From the NCBI GenBank assembly GCA_934435195.1, contig CAKSAJ010000026.1, positions 1 to 38,062 on the forward strand: DNA of 38,062 bases. The letters run 5' to 3'. The position numbers were made by a program, and so were the translations under genes. Of the stretch, positions 24,259-32,590 are shown piece after piece. Numbering within the stretch: the first letter of the stretch is position 1; each line of letters opens with the position of its first letter. This stretch comes from an uncultured Schaedlerella sp. (lineage in GTDB: Bacteria > Bacillota > Clostridia > Lachnospirales > Lachnospiraceae). The notes below the pieces were generated by a model. The model was given only the letters and a program-made list of their open reading frames with translations. It was not told the DNA's origin and made no database searches.

Positions 24259-24282
24259 TAGAGTATATTTTTATATTGACAC
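24252..24282. promoter_or_regulatory. Inverted repeat over -35 of kinase operon
   Basis: GTGTCAATA (24252-24260) and TATTGACAC (24274-24282) are perfect 9-base arms with a 13-base spacer. The left arm contains the -35 box. Together with the repeat at 24210-24232 it frames the promoter, as expected for an autorepressor site. The interval 24200-24512 otherwise holds only two terminators. Confidence 0.65.
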
Positions 24283-24366
24283 TTCATCAATCTTTAATTT
24301 CAATATACAATTATTTAAGTTTCTCCTCTACATTTTAGATGTTATTTAAATTCCTTCAAGTAACTC

Positions 24367-24409
24367 AAAAAGGAACTCAAATTTTGATATTCTATTTGAG
24401 TTCCTTTTT
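24367..24409. terminator. Bidirectional terminator
   Basis: Arms AAAAAGGAACTCAAA and TTTGAGTTCCTTTTT form a perfect 15-bp stem with a 13-base loop; the arms themselves supply U-runs on both strands. It insulates the kinase operon from the transporter gene at 24513. Confidence 0.85.
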
Positions 24410-24433
24410 AATTTAATACTTTCAATCTCAAAA

Positions 24434-24472
24434 GACGGACATATCAGATTTCTCCAATCCAATACGTCCGCC
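24434..24472 (-). terminator. Terminator of GPH transporter gene
   Basis: In the minus-strand RNA, GGCGGACGUA pairs over all 10 positions with UAUGUCCGUC (two G-U pairs), followed by UUUUGAG. It lies 41 bases after the transporter stop. Confidence 0.75.
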
Positions 24473-24512
24473 TTCTCACAAGACTTCTAATTCAATTTTC
24501 CAAAGTCAATTC

Positions 24513-25892
24513 TTATTTGTCATATGCATGTTTTCCGGCATCCAGATCAGCTCTGATTTCTTCGACTTTCTTAGGAGTCAGTTTGTAGAACAGAAGTGGT
24601 ACACATGATAACAGACCGATTACGAATGGAACCATGTTTACTACCATGTTAATTCCCTGTTTCGCTGCTGCTGTCTGCTCTGCACCTGCTACATATCCTG
24701 CTGCTGCAAGAAGAAGTACTCCTGCTGAACCACTGATAGCTGTAGAAAGTTTTACACCAAAACTCAACATAGAAGCTGCGATACCTTCCTGACGACGACC
24801 AAGTTTCCAATCACCATATTCGATAGAGTCTGATACAAGACCGAAGCAAACAGATGATGATGAGTTACAAAGTCCACAGATAAATGATACACCAAGTAAG
24901 TATGGTTTGTTATCTGTTGGATTAATAAACATCAGTAAGAATCCAATACACATAATGATATTCAGAATAATCAGATACCATTTTTTAGTAAATGTCTTTG
25001 TTCCCCATGGAATGAAGAAGTTACCAATTAACTGTGCAATTGTCATTGTTGTAAATACAGTTGCAATAACTGTGTAATCACCAACTACATAGATAATGTA
25101 ATATGTAAGAAGTCCCATACGACCTGATACACAAATTGTACCCAGGATTGTTGCAAGAACTACCATTAATAACTGGTCATTCTTTACAATTTCTTTCAAA
25201 CTTCCAATAAATCCAAGTTTTTCCTGCTGTGGATTTGAATGTAACTGCTCTGCATAAGTTTCTTTACATCCAGCTCCACAAATCCAGAATACCGGAATCA
25301 TGATTAATGATAAGATTACTGTTGTTACAAAATAACCATGAGCATTTGCAACTTCTGCTCCACTGAAGTGAAGAATCATTGGCATTGCACATGCTGAAAG
25401 GATAATACCAATTACAGAAGAACCGATTCCTCTTGCTGTAGCAAGGTTCATACGAACCTGTGAATCAATCGCAATTACATTCTGTAATGCCTGATATGCG
25501 ATAGAGCATGCTGTATACGCCATACCAGCACCAACATAAGTAAGCAAACATAAGATTACCTTTGCTGTTCCTTGTACTGGGAATGCTGTAAATGTTAAAA
25601 TGTTGAAAATTGCAAGAACAGGTGGTGCCATAAACAGATACGGTCTGAATTTACCCCATTTTGTGTTTGTTCTATCTGCGATATTACCCATCATCGGGTC
25701 ATTGATAGCATCCCAAACACGTGCAATCAACATAATCATTGAAATAGCACCGGCAGCAAGACCTACAACGTCTGTGTAGAATAACATCAGGTAATTGTTA
25801 ATCATGTACCAGCTCATCTGGCAACCTACTTCTCCTAAGCTGTAGCAGAACGCCAGTTTTGGGTTTGTTTTTTCTTTTGCATTGTTACCCAT
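24513..25892 (-). CDS. GPH-family sugar:cation symporter
   Basis: A 459-residue 12-helix transporter of the glycoside-pentoside-hexuronide family. Family loops are well kept: YSLGEVGCQM, ARVWDAINDPMMGNIADRTNTK, WGKFRPYL, and DSIEYGDWKLGRRQEGIAASM near residue 355. It is closer to the broken copy at 18774 than to the transporter at 13247. AGGAGG precedes the ATG. It lies downstream of the AraC-GH39 regulator and the GH106-like hydrolase on the same strand, but a terminator at 26121 separates it, so it likely has its own promoter in 25893-26120. It would import the glycoside handled by those neighbours. Confidence 0.93.
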   Translation of the reverse strand: MGNNAKEKTNPKLAFCYSLGEVGCQMSWYMINNYLMLFYTDVVGLAAGAISMIMLIARVWDAINDPMMGNIADRTNTKWGKFRPYLFMAPPVLAIFNILTFTAFPVQGTAKVILCLLTYVGAGMAYTACSIAYQALQNVIAIDSQVRMNLATARGIGSSVIGIILSACAMPMILHFSGAEVANAHGYFVTTVILSLIMIPVFWICGAGCKETYAEQLHSNPQQEKLGFIGSLKEIVKNDQLLMVVLATILGTICVSGRMGLLTYYIIYVVGDYTVIATVFTTMTIAQLIGNFFIPWGTKTFTKKWYLIILNIIMCIGFLLMFINPTDNKPYLLGVSFICGLCNSSSSVCFGLVSDSIEYGDWKLGRRQEGIAASMLSFGVKLSTAISGSAGVLLLAAAGYVAGAEQTAAAKQGINMVVNMVPFVIGLLSCVPLLFYKLTPKKVEEIRADLDAGKHAYDK

Positions 25893-26120
25893 TTTTCATC
25901 CTCCTCTTTCGGTCCATTGACCTCTTTCCTTGATGAATAAATCTTATCATTTTCGGGTATCTGCAACTATGTAAAAAAGTTCAATTTTCCTGTTTAGAAT
26001 TGTTCTTTTTTATAAAATTTTAATATTTATATGATATGGGACAAATTTTGGTATCAGATTTTTGTCGTTTTTCATTACCATCTCCTCTATATCATATCTA
26101 TCTTAGAATAAAAATACAGA

Positions 26121-26164
26121 ATAAGTGGAAGGAACTTAAGTTTCCCCAAGTTCCTTCCACTTAT
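26121..26164 (-). terminator. Terminator overlapping the stop of the AraC-GH39 gene
   Basis: The 17-base arms ATAAGTGGAAGGAACTT and AAGTTCCTTCCACTTAT are perfect, with a 10-base loop. The stop codon (26161-26163) lies in the right arm. The minus strand continues CTGTATTTTTATTC. Confidence 0.85.
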
Positions 26165-28557
26165 ATCTCAGCCACAACAATCCCCTGTATCTCCTGCGCC
26201 GCAATTCGCGTCTCCACCGTCAGCACATGGTCTACTGCTTCTACTTTACGAATCGTCAATTTAGGCTGACACCATCTTCTTAAATAATCCACTTCCTGCA
26301 ATGATAAATCATTGAAGTAGTCTAATTCCTTCCATTCATTTTGTACATTTCCGTTTGTCTGACTCACCGAAAACATTTTCACAATATATGTACCATTATT
26401 TACATTATTAATCTTGAAACTCATCTGCATGCTTTCGTTATCAGAATAAAATCGCTGCTGATTTTCCATTTCAATCTCGTTTTCATTTCTGGAATAGTAA
26501 CGGAAGTTCAGATGTTTATAATTGTGACAGCAAATGAAAAACAAGCCATTTTCTTTATAAGAAACAATTGCATTTTTACTTCGTCCGACAATATACTGCT
26601 CCAGATGATTCATAAAATCAAATGCAAAATATGCCGGTTTACGAACACCGTTTCTTGTAATCAATCCACATCCGCCAAACAAAAACTGCTCCGAGTCAAT
26701 GCTCTCTGAAAAAATATCTGTCGCAACCCAATATCCAAGTGCATCGACCTCATCATAATTTTCAATGAGATTTTTCATAATATATGCACTTTTATAACAT
26801 CCATCATTCAGGCAATTTCGATTGGATAATGTAGAACTCCATTCTGTCACCAAGACTTCGGTATCTTCCATCCCAATTCTTCTCAATTCTTCTTTTGCAT
26901 CCTGAATCTGGTGATAGAGATAGCTTGTATCGGAAGAATATGGATTTCTTCCCGCATCCAGAATCTCCTCATCTCGTAAATACGGATAAGAATACAGGGA
27001 AATAAAATCCGGCTGGTGTTTTCTCTTTTTCCAATCCGCCAGAAGCTGATGCAATTCTTTTCCCATAATATTCAGACTGAATCCTGCCCCACCGATTTTG
27101 ATATTCGGTGCATAGTTTTTGAAAATGCCTGCAATGATGTCAAACACCTTGAAATACTCCTCGGTATCTACATTTTCCTGAATAACTGAATTTTTTTCAA
27201 TCTCGATATACCAACTTTCTACCTCTTCCAGACCATAACGTCTCGTCCAGTGACGAATCAATTCTTCCAGAAAACTCTTATTATTTTCAATCATGAAAAT
27301 ATGATTTTCGTCATTCATTTCCAATAAAGAACGTTCCACTTTCTCAAAAAATGTATGATTCTTAAATCCCAGTTCAATATGCGGTTTAATTTTCAAGCTC
27401 ACAAGAAAGTCAATAATTTGATCCAATAGGGAAAAGTTATACTTTGTATTTTTCTCATCAATACGAATCATCATCTTTTCAGAAAAGACCTGCCAGAATC
27501 TCATATATTCAAAGCCCAGATGTTCTTTTAAATACTGAACCTGTTCTCTTACATCATAGCGTAACAGATTTTCTGCCGGACCAATATTCACCATACGTTT
27601 CCAGTATTTCTTCGTCTTTTCTTTATTCTTCGTATCTACTTCCAGCACCGACACCACCGAATCTGCCGCATCGGAAGTACTCACCAGATTGGACGCCAGA
27701 TACTGCTCTACCTTCTCCAGCACCTCACTGCTATTCTCGGTATTACCCGATGCCTCTGTCTTTTTCTGCATCTGTGTACGATATTCCGCCGGTGTGATCT
27801 GATAACTTTCTTTAAATACCTGATTAAAGGATGCCAGATTCGAAAATCCGTTATCCATCGCAACCTTCAATATTGTCTTATCCGAATACAACAGGTCACT
27901 TACCGCATGGTCAAGACGAATATTATTGAGCAGCTTCAAAAAACTCATTCCAAAATTTTTCTTAATGTACTTAGACAAATATGCATTAGACAAATACAAT
28001 CTCTCCGCCAATTCCTGCAAAGTGATTGGCTCACTGTAATTCGACATGATAAAACTCATAATCTCATTCATTCGTTCATCTTGAATTCCACGCAACGAAT
28101 CGTATTGCTTCATCCCCTTTTTCACAATAAAATCCGATGTAATAAGATAAATGAGCTGATAATAAATGCTGTTCTTCAGTGCAATTGCCTGTCCTTCTGT
28201 CGCCTGATACAGATTGAATATCTGACGAATGTAATATCGCATCTTCTCATAACTCTCAGACTTTTCCTCCGCCGAATTACACCAGAAAAACGGCTGTTCT
28301 CCACCGAATATCTCAGTCAGCATCGTATAATCGATAAACAGACTTCCGAACAGTACTTCCTCTTCTGAAAAATACTCATGACGAACTTTGGAATTAATCA
28401 GTATAAAATCTTCTGCATTCAAATGATGTGACTCTTCCTCATAATTAATTTGAAGTTCCCCATCCAGTACATAGATAATCTCTATATCCTGATGAAAATG
28501 CATAATCTGTTCCCGCTTCGTTGAAAAGCAACAGCGGACAATATTTTCATATTTCAC
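26161..28557 (-). CDS. AraC-family regulator fused to GH39-like domain (full length)
   Basis: A 798-residue regulator with three parts. A cupin covers residues 1 to about 100 (IMHFHQDIEIIYVLDGELQIN). A double AraC HTH covers about 170-265 (ITLQELAERLYLSNAYLSKYIKK, VAMDNGFSNLASFNQVFKESY, TPAEYR). A GH39-like barrel with a beta domain runs from about 310 to the end. EVLVTEWSST keeps the GH39 nucleophile Glu, but the acid/base region reads WYIEIEKNS in place of WNEP, so sugar sensing is likelier than hydrolysis. It lies between the GH106-like hydrolase and the GPH transporter and probably controls both. The homologue at 10615 lacks the cupin. Confidence 0.88.
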   Translation of the reverse strand: MKYENIVRCCFSTKREQIMHFHQDIEIIYVLDGELQINYEEESHHLNAEDFILINSKVRHEYFSEEEVLFGSLFIDYTMLTEIFGGEQPFFWCNSAEEKSESYEKMRYYIRQIFNLYQATEGQAIALKNSIYYQLIYLITSDFIVKKGMKQYDSLRGIQDERMNEIMSFIMSNYSEPITLQELAERLYLSNAYLSKYIKKNFGMSFLKLLNNIRLDHAVSDLLYSDKTILKVAMDNGFSNLASFNQVFKESYQITPAEYRTQMQKKTEASGNTENSSEVLEKVEQYLASNLVSTSDAADSVVSVLEVDTKNKEKTKKYWKRMVNIGPAENLLRYDVREQVQYLKEHLGFEYMRFWQVFSEKMMIRIDEKNTKYNFSLLDQIIDFLVSLKIKPHIELGFKNHTFFEKVERSLLEMNDENHIFMIENNKSFLEELIRHWTRRYGLEEVESWYIEIEKNSVIQENVDTEEYFKVFDIIAGIFKNYAPNIKIGGAGFSLNIMGKELHQLLADWKKRKHQPDFISLYSYPYLRDEEILDAGRNPYSSDTSYLYHQIQDAKEELRRIGMEDTEVLVTEWSSTLSNRNCLNDGCYKSAYIMKNLIENYDEVDALGYWVATDIFSESIDSEQFLFGGCGLITRNGVRKPAYFAFDFMNHLEQYIVGRSKNAIVSYKENGLFFICCHNYKHLNFRYYSRNENEIEMENQQRFYSDNESMQMSFKINNVNNGTYIVKMFSVSQTNGNVQNEWKELDYFNDLSLQEVDYLRRWCQPKLTIRKVEAVDHVLTVETRIAAQEIQGIVVAEI

Positions 28558-28584
28558 TATATGTACCCTCTCTCAATGTTCACG

Positions 28585-28619
28585 ACAAACAGCAGGCAAC
28601 CTGCTTGCCTGCTGTTTGT
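28585..28619. terminator. Hairpin between GH106-like and AraC-GH39 genes
   Basis: Arms ACAAACAGCAGGCA and TGCCTGCTGTTTGT make a perfect 14-bp stem with a 7-base loop. No T-run follows on the minus strand, so it may be an RNA processing or attenuating hairpin instead of a strict terminator. Confidence 0.5.
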
Positions 28620-28670
28620 ATTTGTCATTTGTTATATTCTATTATACTGATTTTTCCGGCTTTTGAAAAG

Positions 28671-31322
28671 CTATTTTTCGTTATAGTAAATCTTTACCTC
28701 ACCATACATTCCGGTTGGCTCCAATGTTTCGTGGTTGAAATCAAATGGTGGACGCATTCCGTTTAACTGCTCTCTTGCAGGTGTGGTTGCCACTTCGATC
28801 ACGATGTCATTCTTACCTTTCTGCAAATCTTTCGTCACATCCATCTGATATGGTGGGCGGATGCATTTACCGACTTCGTTTCCATTTACCACAACTTTCA
28901 TTACTTCATAGACATGTTCTGCGTATAGATAAGCCTCTGCAGGTTCAGAATCTAATTCCACCTCAGACTCATAACGAATCACACCGGAGAAAGTCGGTTC
29001 CTTGAACGAAATCGGCTCTAAGACTTTCACGTCTTCTGCTGCCCCAAAGTTCGGATACTCAATTGCTCTTACTTTACTTACCTTCCAAGCATCAAATCCA
29101 GCCTGTTTCTCACAGTCTGTTCTCTGCTGTACGAAGGATTTGTGTTCGGATTCCGGTTCTCCGTTTGCTGTTTCAACGAGGACAACACACTCTCCCGGCT
29201 CCAATTCCAGTGAAACATACACTGCCTTCTCATCTTTCAGAATTGCAGGATCACTTACAGCACCCTTGTATTCCTGTTTCCATACATCATAGTACATCAC
29301 TTCATGTTCCACCGGAAGTGTCACATGTCCGGTAAATTTATCCTCTGCGGATTCATTTAAGAATACAAACAAGTTCTGACCGTCTTTTACATAATGATAG
29401 AAACTCAAGTCTTTAAACTCTGTGTCCACTAAGATATCGAACATCATCTTCTCTTTCAGTTCTTCTGAAAGTTTTGCAAGTTCAATCACTTCACAATCTG
29501 CAAGTGCACTCAGATTATCTCCGTTTGCTGTTCTCTGTGGAAGTTTGTCTACAAAGATAACCGGGAACCGGGCATGTTCTTTTACAAATTCTACGAAATC
29601 TGCCGGAATCTGTTCTGTATATGGAACAACCAGTGCCTCGAATGTCATTCCATTCATATGTAATACATTGTTTTCCACTTTTCCGTTATAATCTTCCAGA
29701 TTTATCAACATATCTCTGCTCACAATGTTGAAATCAATCTGATGTTCAAGAAGTTCTCTGCAAACTTTCTGCATTGGCATATGTTCACCTGCCCAGTCTG
29801 CTTCTCCGTCATACAGCACTGCTACGGAAGCTACGTGAAGTCCGTCGCTCAACAGTCTGCACATTCTGTTTCCATATTTCATCAATTCTGCAAAATAAGG
29901 AAACTGCGGGTTATTTCCTCTTGCATAGAAATGAGGCGGGCAATCAATGTCTGGGTATTCTGCCATTGAAAATGCATGCGGAACCAGATAATTGACACCT
30001 TTTACCAACAGATGATCCAGTAAATATTTCATATCACGGACACCAAATTTCCATCCGTATGCTCCAAATAGCTCACACATTGTTCTTCCTTTTTTCTTTG
30101 GATCCAATTGACCACATGAAGCTCCCAGTTTTCCCAATGCGTAGTGGAAAAATTCCCCATCAATATCTGTCATTTGTTTACGAGTCTGTGTCGGTGCCCC
30201 GTAAATAATCTGGCCTCCAATCACATCAATACCTGCCATATCCTGTCCTGCCATTGCCCGGAAATAATGTGCGGCTCCCATGCCTAGTCTGCTGTGTGTT
30301 CCATTATCCTCTACAACATGTCCGATATATTCTACTCCATGTGCTTTACACCAGTCACCTATCTGTTCACTAAAGTTTTTCTGATATAATTTTGAGACAA
30401 AATCCATATAATCAAAACGAATCTGCAATTGTTTCTCTTTTTCTTCTGTCTCTTCAAATAAATACGGAAGAAATTTTACATACTCCATACCATATTTTTC
30501 CTCCAGCATCTGCTGTAGTTCATCACTCCATGGCAATGGCATCTTTGGCTTTCCTAGTTTTGCATCAAAACATACTTCTTTGATGTTTCCAAACTGTGGT
30601 TCATCTGAAAAGAACCCTGCAATCGTCTTTCCAAATTCCTCTTTATATTGTTTATAATGTGGCTCATAAACTGCCTCTATCTGTGTGCTTGCAGATTCTC
30701 TATCGATCATATTGATATAAGTATCATTTCCACCATCTGTTTTTGTTTTATAGATGACATGCACACGCCACTGTCCTTTTGGAAGTTCAAAATTTACATA
30801 ATTGCCATCCACTTTATCTGTCAGATCAATTGTTTCTTCATGGAATAAATGACCATCAGCACATCTAACTGCAACAACTGCAAGGATCTTATTATTTGCT
30901 CGTTCTTCCATATCTACCGGATTTCCTATTTCCCAATATCCAATTGTCGGACGGAGCATTCTGCTTACATCCAATGTCTGATATCCGCCACTTCCAAATA
31001 CATCTGCAACAGTTGTTGTGATATATGTTTTTTTACGCTCTGGATATTTCTCTGCTATCAAGCCATTTGCATATCCTGTCGGGAAATGTTTGTCATCCAG
31101 GATCCATATTTGCATTCCATATTTTTTTGCCTCGGCAATGACAATATCCATATCATGCCACCAGCCTTCTTTGCAAAATTCATCATGTGGACGTGCTTCC
31201 ACGCAAATTGCTTTAATCCCACACTCATGTATTTTCTCAATCTCTGTTTTCAGAATACTCTCTTCTTCACCACGCATCCACAAAAAAGGGAAAATATGAT
31301 TTTCTTCTACTCGATTACTCAT
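28671..31322 (-). CDS. GH106-like glycoside hydrolase with jelly-roll C-terminus
   Basis: An 883-residue protein with an N-terminal (beta/alpha) barrel opening FPFLWMRGEEESILKTEI, then ICVEARPHDEF, WILDDKHFPTGYANGLI, and FFSDEPQFGNI near residue 240, where acidic residues are likely catalytic. The C-terminal 130 residues form a beta jelly roll (SEVELDSEPAEAYLYAEHVYE, VVNGNEVGKCIRPPYQMDVT). This layout resembles the GH106 alpha-L-rhamnosidase group and the related jelly-roll glycosidases. No signal peptide is seen, so it acts inside the cell. It lies between two AraC-type regulators and upstream of a GPH importer. The family is fairly clear; the exact glycosidic specificity is not. Confidence 0.75.
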   Translation of the reverse strand: MSNRVEENHIFPFLWMRGEEESILKTEIEKIHECGIKAICVEARPHDEFCKEGWWHDMDIVIAEAKKYGMQIWILDDKHFPTGYANGLIAEKYPERKKTYITTTVADVFGSGGYQTLDVSRMLRPTIGYWEIGNPVDMEERANNKILAVVAVRCADGHLFHEETIDLTDKVDGNYVNFELPKGQWRVHVIYKTKTDGGNDTYINMIDRESASTQIEAVYEPHYKQYKEEFGKTIAGFFSDEPQFGNIKEVCFDAKLGKPKMPLPWSDELQQMLEEKYGMEYVKFLPYLFEETEEKEKQLQIRFDYMDFVSKLYQKNFSEQIGDWCKAHGVEYIGHVVEDNGTHSRLGMGAAHYFRAMAGQDMAGIDVIGGQIIYGAPTQTRKQMTDIDGEFFHYALGKLGASCGQLDPKKKGRTMCELFGAYGWKFGVRDMKYLLDHLLVKGVNYLVPHAFSMAEYPDIDCPPHFYARGNNPQFPYFAELMKYGNRMCRLLSDGLHVASVAVLYDGEADWAGEHMPMQKVCRELLEHQIDFNIVSRDMLINLEDYNGKVENNVLHMNGMTFEALVVPYTEQIPADFVEFVKEHARFPVIFVDKLPQRTANGDNLSALADCEVIELAKLSEELKEKMMFDILVDTEFKDLSFYHYVKDGQNLFVFLNESAEDKFTGHVTLPVEHEVMYYDVWKQEYKGAVSDPAILKDEKAVYVSLELEPGECVVLVETANGEPESEHKSFVQQRTDCEKQAGFDAWKVSKVRAIEYPNFGAAEDVKVLEPISFKEPTFSGVIRYESEVELDSEPAEAYLYAEHVYEVMKVVVNGNEVGKCIRPPYQMDVTKDLQKGKNDIVIEVATTPAREQLNGMRPPFDFNHETLEPTGMYGEVKIYYNEK

Positions 31323-31492
31323 ATACTTAAACCTCCTGATTTTTAACTTTGTTTACGTCTTTATCTAGGTTGTATTATACTGAAATCTATTTCGAAAAAA
31401 ATGTATATATTTTCCCTCTCTAATGTAAATTTATGACTTTTTTACTGTGTATCCACGTTAATTCATGTACATTCCTGTCTGAATCTGTGTTT

Positions 31493-32539
31493 CTAAATTA
31501 ACCTGTGATTTCTACGATACATATCCGGTGTCATATCATATTCTTTTTTAAATTTTTTGCTAAAATGACTGTAATCAAAACAGCCGACTTCCTGACTGAT
31601 TTCTGATAATGATTTATCTGTTGTACTCAACATCTCTGCTGCACATTTCATTTGCAATGAATTTACAAGTGCCCCAAAAGTCTTACCGGTATACTTTTTC
31701 AGCATCCGGCTCATATAAGACTCACTATAATTAAAAAATTCTGCAACATTTTTCAATGTCACTTTATTATAATTCACAGAAATATATCCTAATACTGCAA
31801 CAACATTTTCATCCGGCTTTCTATCAAGTGGCTCTGAAACCTGTGCAAGCATTTCATAATTTCGGATAATATGAATGAATAACTGTCGCACATAAAGCTC
31901 CAAACTTTGTCTGTACGCATACCTTTTCTCTGTTATTTCCTGAAACATATGCTCGTATACCAGTTTAATCCATTCATCCTGTCCCGTCGGAAAAATAATA
32001 TATGGACTGACGCTTTTACCATATAATATATTTTCAAAAAAATCTGCAAGCAAATGTTTTTCTTTAACCATTGCCAAGAAAGATTCATCCAATTGCTTCT
32101 TACTCATCAGAATATTCAACACAATACTTTCGTCATCAAGTGCCGTGATCGTATGCATCGATTCTGGTGCAAGAATACATAAATCTCCTTCCTTCATTTC
32201 AAATGCCTGGTTTTCTACATAATGCGTACATTTCCCACTATATACATACGCAATCTCTACAAAGGAATGATTATGCAATATCGGATATGAATAGCGACTA
32301 TGTCTAACCATATTGATTTCAGCATTTTCTGCTGTTTTCTCCACATCCGTAACTGTAATCCCTAGATGGTCTTTTGAATATTTCGTGTACAGATCTTCCT
32401 CTATCTGCAATTGAGGATGCTCCTTCATAAGCTTCTGGTAGGTTGCATATTGCATCGGAACGGACAACATTTCTCTATACTGACCTTGGTATAATTTCTT
32501 TAAAAATTTTTCCTGTTCTGTTAATTCTTTGAAATCCAT
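31493..32539 (-). CDS. AraC-family transcriptional regulator
   Basis: A 348-residue regulator, similar throughout to the one at 14864, including the extra N-terminal segment. The cupin spans about residues 80-160 (YPILHNHSFVEIAYVYSGKCT, GDLCILAPESMHTI). The double HTH fills the last 100 residues (VTLKNVAEFFNYSESYMSRML; LSEISQEVGCFDYSHFSKKFKKEY; TPDMYRR). It sits 170 bases upstream of the GH106-like gene on the same strand and is its probable regulator. It starts 51 bases after the MATE stop codon, so readthrough from that gene is possible. Confidence 0.92.
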   Translation of the reverse strand: MDFKELTEQEKFLKKLYQGQYREMLSVPMQYATYQKLMKEHPQLQIEEDLYTKYSKDHLGITVTDVEKTAENAEINMVRHSRYSYPILHNHSFVEIAYVYSGKCTHYVENQAFEMKEGDLCILAPESMHTITALDDESIVLNILMSKKQLDESFLAMVKEKHLLADFFENILYGKSVSPYIIFPTGQDEWIKLVYEHMFQEITEKRYAYRQSLELYVRQLFIHIIRNYEMLAQVSEPLDRKPDENVVAVLGYISVNYNKVTLKNVAEFFNYSESYMSRMLKKYTGKTFGALVNSLQMKCAAEMLSTTDKSLSEISQEVGCFDYSHFSKKFKKEYDMTPDMYRRNHRLI

Positions 32540-32590
32540 TTGTTTGTCTCCTGCAATTGTATTTATCTTCCTGCATATTTCCTTTTCCTT

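Noticed and set aside
27907..28368. 153-codon plus-strand ORF opposite the AraC-GH39 gene
   Set aside because: Lies antisense to the cupin and HTH coding region; no family resemblance and no AGGAGG site.
30849..31346. 165-codon plus-strand ORF opposite the GH106-like gene
   Set aside because: Fully antisense to well-conserved enzyme codons, Cys/Ile/His-rich, and no plausible start site.
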